A DNA stretch of 64,000 nucleotides. It comes from Branchiostoma lanceolatum. Its lineage: Eukaryota > Chordata > Leptocardii > Amphioxiformes > Branchiostomatidae. The DNA is taken from positions 6,722,001 through 6,786,000 of the forward strand of contig NC_089735.1 of the NCBI RefSeq assembly GCF_035083965.1, read 5' to 3'. Of this stretch, positions 1 through 11,900 are shown piece by piece. Below the pieces are notes generated by a model. It was not told where the DNA came from. It did not search any database and worked only from the letters and a program-made list of their open reading frames with translations. The position numbers and the translations under genes are program-made. Numbering within the stretch: position 1 is the stretch's first letter; every line of letters starts with the position of its first letter.

Positions 1-1647
1 GACTCTATGTCTTGAGTTGCAGGAAAAATATACTGTATGGTCCTGTATTAGTAGGCATAGGCTAAATAGACTGAATTTGCCGGGGGAGTTAGCTAGCGCC
101 TAAAGCAGTTACAACTCATTTGCTACCCCAAACATGTGGATCTAACAATTTGACCAGACCCCTTATTTCTGCCTTGCTGACCCGGTGTTTATGTGGGACT
201 GCATATAAAACCGTACATTTGTCTTTTGTATTTCATAGCGGGCTCCTTTGTTCCACCGGTTTCCGATCAACCCATGCCTGTTCTGTTGACTTCTACGTCG
301 TGACTAGCTGATAGAGAGCTTCTTAGTCATGTTATGGAAATACAGTACTACACATGTAGTATAATTTACGAATGTCCTTCTTGTCGTGTAATGGGGGCTC
401 TATCAGGGAAAGTCCAAAATAGTATTCACGCTCGTTTATAGTACAGAAGGATATGTAAAATATCAAAACTACAGTCCAACTCAGACTAGCAGTAGTAATC
501 AGTAATAATTGGGACAGTCAAACCCTTGATCCTTGATACTAACCGCAGTTGACCGGCACAAGACGCTGGCTAGGACGACGCATGGCCACAGACAGCGCGA
601 TGCCGACTGGAAGGACAGCATGACGGCGGAGTGACGCCACGACTCCCACGGCGTTGTGTCCCACAAGTGTTGGGTACGACACCGATGTCCTAAACAGTCG
701 TGTTTGCTACACACACATACACAGGAGAAACAGAAGCAACAGCTATTGTGAATCTACCGTCTTCCCCAGGGAGACAAGGAAGTCGTCCGCGCCACAATAG
801 GCCGCTATTGTCCGCAGGTTATGACTCAGTGACGTAGTAGAATTTGAATGATGGGCCGCTCCAAGTCACTGCCCTGTTTCATGAACTACTTTCACTCTTA
901 CCCAACTTTCACTTTTAGAACAACATGTTCCCAATTTGCGAATTATAATCGCTGCGTTAGACTATTTTCTTATGAGCGGTGATATTACAGAACGTTATTC
1001 AGCACACCAACAACAACACACGAAAGCTTTGCTCTCCCCTTTGTAGGTGGATTGCTCGGACTATGGTGGTGGTCGGACCGGTCTTGCTAGGTGCATACAG
1101 GAGTGGTGCTCTAAACAAAGGACCGAGGCGTCTACTAAATGTGGGAAATGTGTCATCCTGGTGATAAATAATGTAGAATCGACCTTGTTATCCATATCAG
1201 TGACAAGGTTTGGCATCACGTCTTTTTTAAACGCCGCCCGGTGTCTTTGATCTGTGCAATGTGTATGTGTCATAGGCATGTCATGAAATATATGTTTAAC
1301 TGTTATGTAAACTAAAGTAAAGTAAAGTAAATGTCAACTGAACACATCGGGCGTGGCCTTCACGGGTCAATGGCCGTTGAAGGACTTGAAAAATCTCCTT
1401 GTATCATGTGTAACAATGAGGTTCGGGCCCGCCAGCGCACAGGCAAACCGCTAGGATGTTAAAAAAAGGTCCGGACCAGTTAGACTGGTCAGTTAGTGGC
1501 ACTTGAACCCCACTGTTAGTGTTACACATGTGACAAAATCATAACTTTATATCTACGATATTTGTAAGTATCATATTTAAAGTCTCTTGGGTTATCACGA
1601 AAATTCATCTGTGTTCAACTTGGTAGTTTATATTTGTGATGGTCAAA
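1..1647. other. intergenic, no gene recognised
   Basis: No reading frame here has a recognisable domain, and the short frames present are those expected by chance. At about 1312-1331 there is a short AAAGT-type repeat following a stretch ending in GTTATGTAAACT; such a short tandem tail is typical of the 3' end of a truncated non-LTR retrotransposon, but no coding part is visible upstream, so that is only a suggestion. Confidence 0.5.
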
Positions 1648-1944
1648 CTTTGACCCCGTTCACACTCATTTTTTTCAATCGCGATTGAAGTATAATCGCG
1701 ATTGAATCGATCCGATCGCGATTGATTTTTTCAGTGTGAACGCTCCCAATCGCGATTGGAACGATCCAAAACGATCCAATCGCGATTGGATTGTAACTAC
1801 CTCCGGAGGTAGTTTGATTGGATTAATCGCGATCGGATCCAATCCAATCCTATCAAATTTTGAGTGTGAACACAACTACGATTCATTCCTTCGCGATCGG
1901 CGGAGATTTCGGCTGGCTCCGGGGGTGGGAGGTCATACATGCGG

Positions 1945-3821
1945 GTACGTCAGGTAGGCCATTGAACACGAATTGGCGAAATTCGAAACACGAATTGCGC
2001 CACGTAGAGGCGCAATTCGTGGCGCGCAAAGCGCCACCGGGGGGCTAAACTCGAGATCTCGAATTCGTCCACGCGGAAGCGTTAGCGCGAAGCTCAATAC
2101 AAAACCGGCACTGACATGGCTCGCATAGGCGCCACCGGGGGGCGAAACTCGAGATCTCGAATACGTCCACCCGGAAGGGGCATCGCGAAGCCCGCAATGT
2201 AACGTTACTGACATCATGAGTTACGTAACTATATGTCCAACCAGTGGTGGCAGCGAAGCGCATATTTGCGAAACACGGCTTGCGATTTAGCCATTCTGTT
2301 AATGTTTAACTTATGATGTATTGCAGTCAGCTAATCGTAATACAAAACACGCACAGACCAAGGAGTAAATGTATTCGTCCAACCAGAGGTGGAGCGAAGT
2401 GCATGTTTACGAATTCTGTTTAATGTTTAACTTATCGAGTATGGGTAACAATTTCAGCCAACAATTGTTGCTTTGTTTATAATCGTTTATGTCAATAACA
2501 TTCTGTTTAATTTGCTGTCACAGGACCTGGTTACGGGGCTGAGAATAATAACAAATTGATACAAATGCATTGTGACAAAATAGTGAAAATAGTGGCAAGA
2601 ATGGGATAGTGTGTGTTCTAAGTACTAGTAACATTCTTTGCTCCAGTTTCAGAATCGATTGTACAGATAATACATTCTTTATTCACGACCATGGCAAATA
2701 TTTCCTGCTGAAGCTACTCTACTCACGGCAGATAGAATAAGTTCAATAAAGCGAACATTACACTAAAGTCGGGGTCTGATAAATCAGACTGAAACTACGT
2801 AGACATTCACCACAACAAACAAACATTCAAACAAAATGGCGACCATGAAAATATGATGCTATCCCAGGAATCATTGCAGTTTGTACGAGCCGACTATTTC
2901 CGAAAACATCCGAGATTTTACGACGAACATGTTTCAAAAGTAATAATTATCAATATCTTGCTAACTTATATACGTGTATTTTATATTCCATTAAAGTTTT
3001 TTTTAACAATGTTTTTCTACAATCGCTTTATTTTTAACTTACCTGACGACCTTTGTCAATTTTGTTAACATTCGGATGTTTTTGGAAATAGTCTGCTTAC
3101 AAACTGCAAAGAATGCTGGGATAGCATCATATTTGCGTGGTAGCCATTTTGGATTTGAATCGACAATCATAGTGCTGACATAGTTTGCAGCAAATTCACA
3201 AATAGACAAAATTGGACTAACGTTTTTTTTTTGGTGCTTGTCTATGTACTTTCAGTGGTAGATTTTTAAAGTTCTCTTGACACTAAGAACACATTCTTGT
3301 GTCTTATCGCACTATTTTTGTCACTATAAATGCGTTAGCGATTTGTCTGCCCCGTAACCAGGTCCTGTGAAAGCAAATAAAACGGAATGTTATTGATATA
3401 ACGGTGATTAACAAACCAACGATTGCTGACTACAATATATTGTAAGTTAATTTTAACAGAATGGCTAAATCGCAAGACGATACTCGGGTCCGTGTTTCGT
3501 AAATATGCGCTTCGCTGCCACCGCTGGTTGGACATATAGTTACGTAACTCATGATGTCAGTAACGTTACATTGCGGGCTTCGTAATGCCCCTTCCGGGTG
3601 GACGTATTCGAGATCTCGAGTTTCGCCCCCCGGTGGCGCTATGCGAGCCATGTCAGTGCCGGTTTTGTATTGCGCTTCGCGCTACCGCTTCCGCGTGGAC
3701 GAATTCGAGATCTCGAGTTTAGCCCCCTGGTGGCGCTTTGCGCGCCACGAATTGCGCCTCTACGTGGCGCAATTCGTGTTTCGAATTTCGCCAATTCGTG
3801 TTCCAGAGCCTACCTCGGTAC
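1945..3821. mobile_element. near-complete palindromic (foldback) element nested in the outer transposon
   Basis: Two arms of roughly 0.9 kb mirror each other. GAACACGAATTGGCG at 1964 is matched by its complement ending at 3803, and weaker matching (GTAC, GGTAGGC) continues outward to about 1945 and 3821. Further matched pairs are ACAGGACCTGGTTACGGGG at 2520 with its complement at 3350-3368, and AATATGATGCTATCCC at about 2849 with its complement at about 3118. Symmetry therefore reaches almost to the centre near 3.0 kb. The outer parts contain GC-rich internal hairpins such as GCGCAATTCGTGGCGCGC. No coding capacity is seen. It is either an insertion into the outer element or its rearranged interior; a target duplication at its edges is not obvious. 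Confidence 0.7.
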
Positions 3822-3916
3822 GTGGGGTCATAGTTCGCATCGCGCGGGAAAACAAACCCAAGCCGCACGTCAGATCGCTCTCTTACAACAACAACAACAA
3901 CTTTTCATCGTCAACA

Positions 3917-4087
3917 ATGCCCAAGAAGAAGAATAAAACTCCGTCAGCAACTTCAGCTGGTGGCAGATGGCGCACTGTGAGGAGACCAGGGTCCTCATCG
4001 CAATCTGGGGAAGAGAGGAGGTGCAGGCCAAACTGGGGAAATGTCACCGAAAGAGGGACATTTACCGCACCAAGTGACAATGTCTAG
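3917..4087 (+). CDS. small basic ORF, possible remnant of a transposon protein
   Basis: A 56-codon frame starts MPKKKNKTPSATSAGG and ends at TAG; it is rich in Lys, Arg and Ser, and it lies inside the outer transposon, just within the right subterminal repeat block. It has no counterpart in the left half, so it belongs to the outer element and not to the palindrome. It may be the first exon of a transposon-encoded protein whose remainder has been lost, but no family can be named and it may not be translated. Treat as a weak call. Confidence 0.25.
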   Translation: MPKKKNKTPSATSAGGRWRTVRRPGSSSQSGEERRCRPNWGNVTERGTFTAPSDNV

Positions 4088-5374
4088 CGGAAAAATAGAC
4101 ACAAAACAAGGACAACAACAACATTTACCAGATGATCGCCGATAGCATGCTTCAATCGTGCTTCAATCGCGATCGGATCACGGCGTACTTGGCGTAATCC
4201 ACTTGGCGAAAAGCAGTGTGAACGCAAAAGTTTCTTTGCGTTCAATCGCGATCGGATCGAACAATCGCGATTATACTTCAATCGCGATTGAAAATAATGA
4301 GTGTGAACGGGGTCTTTGTTCCAACACTAAACATAGATCTACTCACCCAATTTTCGGCAGACATGCTGCAGTTTTCTTCAGGATCGCTTGGGCTGCAGTT
4401 GAGTGGAGTACCAGTATGACAAGAGTTCGGCTACCACACCCCCCCTCCCAAGTTGTGGACAGTTCCTCCTCACACATCCTAGTTGTGGACAAACTTTCTA
4501 ATGATCTACACATTATAAACTAACCAGAAAGATAAAACTATCAGACAGGTACATGATTGATTAACCTCAATGTAAATAAACCTACCTGCTACTAGTGCTA
4601 GATGAAAGTGGTCATGAAAGGTTAAGTAAATGTAAAAGGTAAAGTAGTCATCCTCAATTGAGGTGAAACATGCTTTTTCAAGTAGTAAGTGGTAGTGCAA
4701 TTTGGCTTCAGCTACAGCTCACCTTACCAGCCAAGCATACCGGGGTCACCCCTACTCTTCTCGACAAGCGTGTTGGGTTCTTTTATGTGCAGAGGTTTGG
4801 CTCCCAGAATTTGAACCAGAGTGCACAAAACTCCACACTTTAGTGATGATGATGAGATTCTATAATGCTTTAAGAGTTATCATTACATACTTGTAGTAAA
4901 TTGGTGTTCACTGACATTGCTTAATATGTAACATATATAGGTGCTTGCTGAAACAAAGGTCAGCAAATTGAAAACTTTAAACAAATTCTATACATCTTCT
5001 GTCATGATTCTGTGAGATGTGTTAATGTAACACAGACATTCAATTTGGATCATAGTTGATCTGCATCAACATATTTCCAACACAAAAAGATGAGGCTTAC
5101 GCAAATTTTCGACTGATCAACCCAGCCCATCTTTGTCAAGGAATGAGCAATTCATTGCTTCTGTGACATACGGTTTGCAGATTGAACACTTGACTCAGTG
5201 AGAAGTGGATCATAAGTTGCCAAAAGTCTATGGTGCCCCCCGTGATTGAGGGATGGTTGTAGAGTCCTTATGTAGACGGCTTCTTTAATTCCTCTTGATA
5301 TTTCATAATATAATATGTAAATCATTTTCAAACTCTCTTGTCTCAAAAGAAATGACCGAAATGATGTGTAACAG

Positions 5375-5399
5375 CAAGGAGGTTTATCAAACCTCCTTG
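5375..5399. repeat. tiny hairpin of the CAAGGAGGTTT family with flanking 7 bp direct repeats
   Basis: Perfect 11 bp arms CAAGGAGGTTT / AAACCTCCTTG enclose a 3-base loop. Immediately outside on both sides stands GTAACAG, a perfect 7 bp direct repeat that looks like a target-site duplication. Three related hairpins occur at 10710, 14613 and 54579. Confidence 0.8.
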
Positions 5400-5707
5400 G
5401 TAACAGAGAATACTGGAGACTAAGCTTTGTGTACGCTCCAACTTAAGTGTATAAATATGTAACGTTATGTATGTTAGAGTCTCAAAAGGTGTTCTTTTGT
5501 CCTCTTTGTTCACAATGGCCTTCAAGTCCAAGTTGCCAGAAAACACTAGTCTAAGGACACCACAAGAGAGTTGCTTTCTCTCCCATACATTGGTATCATA
5601 CAGTATGCTTATAGGGCCAAATGTAAACATGATGAAATCATAACAGTCAAGTCAGAGACAGAAGTTGTAATATACATGTAGCCAGATGTATCTGTGGACC
5701 ATGAGAC

Positions 5708-5713
5708 TTTATT
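5708..5713 (-). terminator. candidate polyadenylation signal of the pyrophosphatase gene
   Basis: TTTATT on the plus strand reads AATAAA on the minus strand, about 240 bases beyond the stop codon at 5955. It is the first good AATAAA seen downstream in that direction, but no transcript end confirms it. Confidence 0.4.
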
Positions 5714-5954
5714 ACAGATGTACATCATAAATGTTAGTTATGTTATTGTGTAGCTCAAAGAGGTTATGACACTGGACAAACCAAATATGACTCAACAACA
5801 GCAGAGATGCAGACTTACATTGAGGACAGAGAGTGTGACAGTACAGTTTACTCATTTTTGACCAAAAATACTTTGATCTTAAAAAGCGTCAGCTTCAAAT
5901 CCGCACAAGATGATATCATGCATAGGAGATGTTCTTGTAGGTTCCTGACTTTGT

Positions 5955-8900
5955 TTACAGAACAGACTTGTTCTTCAGGTCGATGAAGTACCATTTGTCA
6001 ACTGTAAATACAAACAACAAACATCATAAAAAGAATGCAAGGATGTAGTGATTATTCTCTCATGTCATCTGCTATCCAAAACACAAAATAAGGGATTCAA
6101 ATTCACAATGTACTAGCCATGTAAACTGTAAGGAACTCACTTGTTGCAGAATCTATTTTTTCGGCTGGTTTTAGCTCTGGACTGGCATCGACAGCAGCCT
6201 GGGCGTCCGCAGCAGACAGCTTTTCTGGACTGCCTTCGACAGACACGTTAGCTCTGTGGAGAAAAACAAGATTGAATTTTTATGGCCTGATAAAACCACG
6301 CCCTTTGTGGCCTTCCAAATGATCAATCCTCTGGACACTTGATGGTAACTACAGGTACCTGTAAGGGGGAATCAGACCCTCCTGATATCTCTAACATCAT
6401 CAAGTAATTTGTTCGTTCATTCAGACAGTTGTAGTGCCTAGCAAGATTCCTTGCTGTTTCAGAAATGTTTTTACTGGGGGGGTTTGCTATGCCTTCCCCT
6501 TTAAGGTGCGCGTGGCACCTCCTCGAACACGGGACCCCTCCCCCATTTTACGTCCCATTTTACAGCCCCCAACTGAGGTGTCCTGACCCAGGATTGAACC
6601 AAGGTCTTCTAGTAAGCAACTAATTGAAACCAGGAGCTCAACTGTGAGGCTGCTACCAGTTGAGCTACAGGGACATTCATATTATCAATTGATACTAGCA
6701 TTTAATTGTTTCAGAGTTTGACTTGAGCTTATGCTCTGCTTTTCTGTTCAGTTACCAATCATACTCACATCGCAAGGCCTTTGGTGTCCTGGACAGTTTT
6801 GTTGATAAGTGCCTTCCAGTGTGTGTGTGTCTCTTCTATGATTTTATGGGCAAAGTCCTGAAATAGTATTAAGACATCATCATAAAAGGAATAATTTCAG
6901 TAAGGGGGCATTACTAGTAGATATGAACAAGACCAGCTATACATTATGAGTCATGACTGATACTGCTCTGACAAGAATGTTTCTATTGACACACATACCA
7001 CAAGGATGTTTCTATTGACACACCTATCACAATAATGTTTCTATTGACACACCTATCACAAGTGTTTCCATATAACATGTGTCACTACACACATTAGTCA
7101 TTCATTCATTCATTTCATTCATTCATTCATGCTTTATTAAAGGTATAAAACATAAAACATTAAAAGAATACTAACTTCATTAATTATAACCATTAACCTA
7201 CATGCCCTGCTATGGACAGTGGACAGTAAAAGACAAGATTACATACCCTGTCCTTGGCCTCATCGTTGAAAGCAAAGGTATTTGGTGGCTTTCCGTCCGG
7301 CATCTTGTAGATCTTGAACCACTCAACTGTAGCCTGAAGGGATAAATAATGTAAACTTAGCACAAAAAGGTTAGAAACTTGATTTCAGTTCATGTATCTG
7401 TTGATCCTTTGTCAATTCCATTGTTAAATATCATTGCAAAGCCTATTTATTACCCTTTACAACAGTACCTCACTTGTTACTATCATGTATTTATGGATCG
7501 AGCAGCAGAGCTGGGAGAGCGTCACAGAACAAAAGTGCAAAAGTACAAGTCTACCATACTTACTGTCAGCAGTCCTGGGAACTTCTTCTCTACATCTTGT
7601 ATGTCTGGAACAGAAGACAGTGGGAATCACTATCATTGTAAACGACTTAACTACATCATTTGTGGCAACAGATGGCCGAGTGGCTATGCTAGAGGACGTA
7701 AGATAAAGAGGTCAAGGGTTCGATTCCTGGCATTGCTAGCTAGATGATGTGTCCTTGGGAGAGGCACTTTGCACAACTTTCTCACTCCACCCAGGTGTAG
7801 AAATAGGTACCTGACTTTGGCTGGAGAGGTACTAATAAAAACCAAACATAATATCAATGTCTGCACAAGCGCTTTCTAAAATTCCACTCTTGACACTGTC
7901 CAATGATGGTAGACCTTACAAAGGACTTTACATTTTTTGGCCTTGTCTTGTCAATAAACCTCTTATCTAAATCCGCTGGTTATGAGTGCTTTATAACTTG
8001 ACAAAGTTCCTTACCATCCATTTCTTTAGCCATTGGGTCCTCCACATCAACTGCTATCAGCTTCCAGTCTGTCTCACCTAGCAACACAAACAAAGAACTT
8101 TAGAGTAATCCACCAAAATACATGTACTGTACTACATTTAGTGAACATTGATAAGGCCATACCAATATAATTTCCTGGTTCCCTGAATTATTTGTTTTCT
8201 GATGATACAATAAACAACTTCAATATGTGATCTATAACAATCCACTGACAAAGCCACGAAAATGAACATCATACTACTACTAGTATGTAGTAGGAAAATC
8301 AGGTCTGGACATGTAAAGTTATGCAACAGTGTCATATTCATGTACATCAGAAACAGATCAAACCTTCATCTATGAGTGCCAGAGTGCCCAGGACTTTGAC
8401 CTGTACAACCTCTCCTCTTCTCTTGACCTGTGCAGGGATACATCTTACAGTTCAACAGTGTGGAACAATAGGCAACAAATTCAACCATTATTTTTAACAG
8501 TTGTTGATACATGTATAACGTTATAAATCTATTTTAGCCTCTTTTTAAAAAAAAAATTATCAATGGACCTTCTGCTTTAGGGGCATTAACATCAATAAGT
8601 AAAACAAAAGAACTTACCCTATGACCTATTTCACAGACATCTATGGGATCATTGTCTCCCATACACTGAGTGGACTCATCCTTACAGTTTGGGTCTTCCC
8701 ATGTCTGAAGGATGAAAATTGGAAGGAAAAAACAGACTTTCACAGCCATATCAATGTTTGCAGTGCTTGCTACAGCACTCATATATTGTTAGATTGTATG
8801 ATGTATGCAGTGAGCAGTCTGGTTGACAAATGTGTGTAATACTTTGTTTTATGAGTGCTTGCTACAGTACTCATATAATGTTAGATTGTATGATGTATGC

Positions 8901-11900
8901 AGTGAGCGGTCTGTTTGACAAATGTGTGTAATACTTTGTTTTATGAGTGCTGTGTGTGGGTAGCCTGAGTACCATCTTCCATAGTGACCTCTGGCTCAAT
9001 GCTTTTTGCTTGCTATCCGTGGTTTGTGGGTTGTGTGTGCGTAGTATTGTAAATCTTGAAATATTTGTGGTAATTTCAAGTTCGTAGTTTTTGCAGTCTA
9101 TTGCATAATAATTACACTCAACAATAGGTGCCGGGATTTCCAACTGTTACTATTGTTGTTTTCAACAGTGAACTCGAAGGTAACGTGACCTCTTTATTTT
9201 CACTGTGCTGTGAAGTCTTGGCCACAAGCAGTTAATGTATTATACTGAACGTGCGCAGTGTATAAATGATGTACATTGTGTACGTGTTGTAATTCTATCC
9301 ATCTAAAATCTTGAGTGTTCCTTGAAGTGAGTGTGCGTGAAGACAGCTTTCAAAAGAGCTACTACTAGTATTTCTAACTACCTCCTTACAGTACTGCATA
9401 TTCATGGCGCCAATACCATTTTGAGAGACACTTCACACGAAGTGTACCCACCTGGGGTAAGGCTCCGTAGTTCCAGATGTAGCCTTTATGTGGAAAGCAG
9501 TTAGCCACGTAACGCAGCTTACCCTTCTTAACATCTTGCTTGATGGGGTTCAGTTTTTCCTTGGTGGCAATCTGAAACGAAAAAATATGTTCATGGTAAG
9601 TTGCTTTTTGACTTTACAAAGTCCCACAGGAGACCCTTTGAACAAAAGTCAAGAGCTTCTTCTAAGAAAATGCATAAATTCATTTCTAAAAGGCCTGTCA
9701 GGACCAGCAGACTTTATGCTTTTGGTCTATATGCATCAAACTGTATTAGAGTTCATGCATACAAATGGTAACATAAACAGAATTTACTTGACAGTGTCGC
9801 TGATTCTCAATACATGTATTGCAAAATGATGACATAAAGAGATATAGCTATAAAGCATTTTTGAAATGCTAAGAAGAGTCATACCTCCATCTTGGCATTA
9901 GTCCATCTTGGCACCTCTACGACCATGTTGAAGGTCTTGTTCTGTAAGTTATGAAATGGAATGCATTCAATTGTTATAGTGAAAGTGATTTCAAACCAGT
10001 TTAGCTCACTGAAGAGCCAATCTTTCACCGGTCATGACAGAGAAGACATATGATATGTACAATATTTACAGGTTCATTGTTTGTACCTGGGAAATTCTCC
10101 TGGCTCTTTTCGACAAGTAAAACGAACAATGGACCTCAGCTTAAGGGATGCATTCCTTTCCATGGGTGTTGTCGCATGTTGGGTGAGCGACAGCACCCAG
10201 AATTCAAACTCCCAACCTCTTGGTCCAGAGGCAGGGTCACTGACCACTGGACGACGCATGCTACAGTTTGTTACAGCATATACTATCACAATCTAAGAAA
10301 AAAAACCTGCTACATAAATAGCACTTGGTCATGATGGTCATGACCACATTTAAATATAGCACAGTGCTACATCAAGTTCATCTAGTATTGTCTCTTAAAG
10401 GTCATAGGAAGAACAGTCTAGAAAAGCTTTGCCATCATGAGACATAACCTTGAATGAATGTCTTTTTTATAATTCATGAACCACATCAAGTCGAGATAAT
10501 ACCTGGGGGTTACTAAAAGCCTGTCAGCAGACCAGAGTTAGAAGCAAATGCTTTAAGCCTTCATTCTATAAGCATCACATTGTTAAGCACACTTAGAGTT
10601 AGAGTCAATGTCATTTTTCAAAGGCACAGGGCCATTAAATTCACATTGTCAACATAAGTTGCAGTGTATTACTATCAGATGGTCAAAATAAAGTTGGTAC
10701 TACATGTAGCAATGAGGTTTTATAAACCTCATTGGTACTAGCAATGCTATTTGCAGGCAAAAACTGAAATTGCAGATAAAACAATTTACTCCAAATGGCA
10801 AGAGCATCTCATCGACTTACCTCAGAATTTGCGAACAGCGGGATGTCGTGAAATGGGGAGACTGGCCCTTGTGGTCCCTCTGTGGACACAGAAAATCATG
10901 ATCTGACTTATAATATCCATCCTGTTCATACATCATGTTTAGCCAAACACTACAGCTCAAGTGATACTCTTTTTCATATTCTATTTTTAACGTATCTAAA
11001 GGTCCAGGACAGAAATAATAAGGTCATTCATATGATGGAATACAAGCAAATAGTAATATAACTATGACATGGTGTGGAGGTTAGCAATCCAGCTTCTTGA
11101 CCACAAGTTTGGGATTCCAATCCCATACTACTGGTAAGGGTATTTGTCTTTGTATTTATGTTACTATTATTTGTATTTACTATCATTTTGTATTAGGGTA
11201 GCAGTAGACTGGGTGCCAGACCACCGCGCTCCTGGCGCTAATCCTTCTGCCGGAGAAGCAACTCGCTCCGCCGCCACAGACAGTACATGGCCCACTAATT
11301 AGCTCTCGCGCGGGGCGCGATAGAAATCAGGGTTTGGCTGCCAAGCAATCCCGGGTGCCAACTCTATCCCTACTACTACTTCCCCGCCCAAAAGGGCTTA
11401 TCATCACATCGCGCGAAAGGTCTGGTATCCAGGCTAGGGTAGCAGGCCTTGTGAATCTGTATCAGTCCTTAGCAACCAGGAAAATTTGCAACCTCCTTCA
11501 AATCATTGGGGGACGAATCAAGTTCAGAGACCAACCAAACATTGGGACAATGAAATGCCTGCTCTACTATGTAACAGCTTATGAGGAAGTAACAATTGAG
11601 TCATGAGAACCACTCAGACCTGAAGTACACATATATAACGTTTTAACTCTGAAAATAACATGTGATTATCATCAGTTATGCTCACATGTCAAAGTATGTT
11701 ATGAAAAATGTTGTACTGGGGGTGGATCACATTACAAATTTCACAAAATTTCAATGCTCTCTAGTATACTGTAAATTACATTTAACACCACAATGAACTG
11801 AATCCCTTCCAAAAATAGCGCAGGCCAATTACAAATTACCTAAACTTGGCTTAAGACTGTTTTTTTCACAATTATCAATAGAATTATAATAGCCATTGCT

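Larger units (their letters stand above)
1653..4313. mobile_element. 2.66 kb non-autonomous DNA transposon with subterminal CAATCGCGATTG repeats
   Basis: The ends are inverted: ACCCCGTTCACACTCATT at 1653 is answered by its reverse complement ending at 4313. Directly outside lie CTTTG (1648-1652) and CTTTG (4314-4318), a plausible 5 bp target duplication; if one base more is counted into the terminus, the duplication would be TTT. Inside both ends, for about 200 bp, the palindrome CAATCGCGATTG and the related CGATCGGATC recur many times in both orientations, a layout typical of subterminal transposase binding sites. The interior carries one short lysine-rich frame (3917-4087) and a second nested element. 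No transposase catalytic domain is visible, so it is read as non-autonomous. The superfamily is not certain. Confidence 0.8.
4319..5954. other. intergenic and pyrophosphatase 3' UTR
   Basis: No gene is recognised on the plus strand. A stretch at about 4700-4830 (containing CTTCTCGACAAGCGTGTTGG, then GGTTCTTTTATGTGC) looks like a dispersed repeat fragment. The short hairpin at 5375-5399 is listed separately. The part adjoining 5955 is presumably the 3' untranslated region of the minus-strand pyrophosphatase gene. Confidence 0.5.

Noticed and set aside
7664-7740. Possible tRNA gene (good box A and box B)
   Set aside because: No convincing acceptor stem by eye, and the sequence continues into a SINE-like body.
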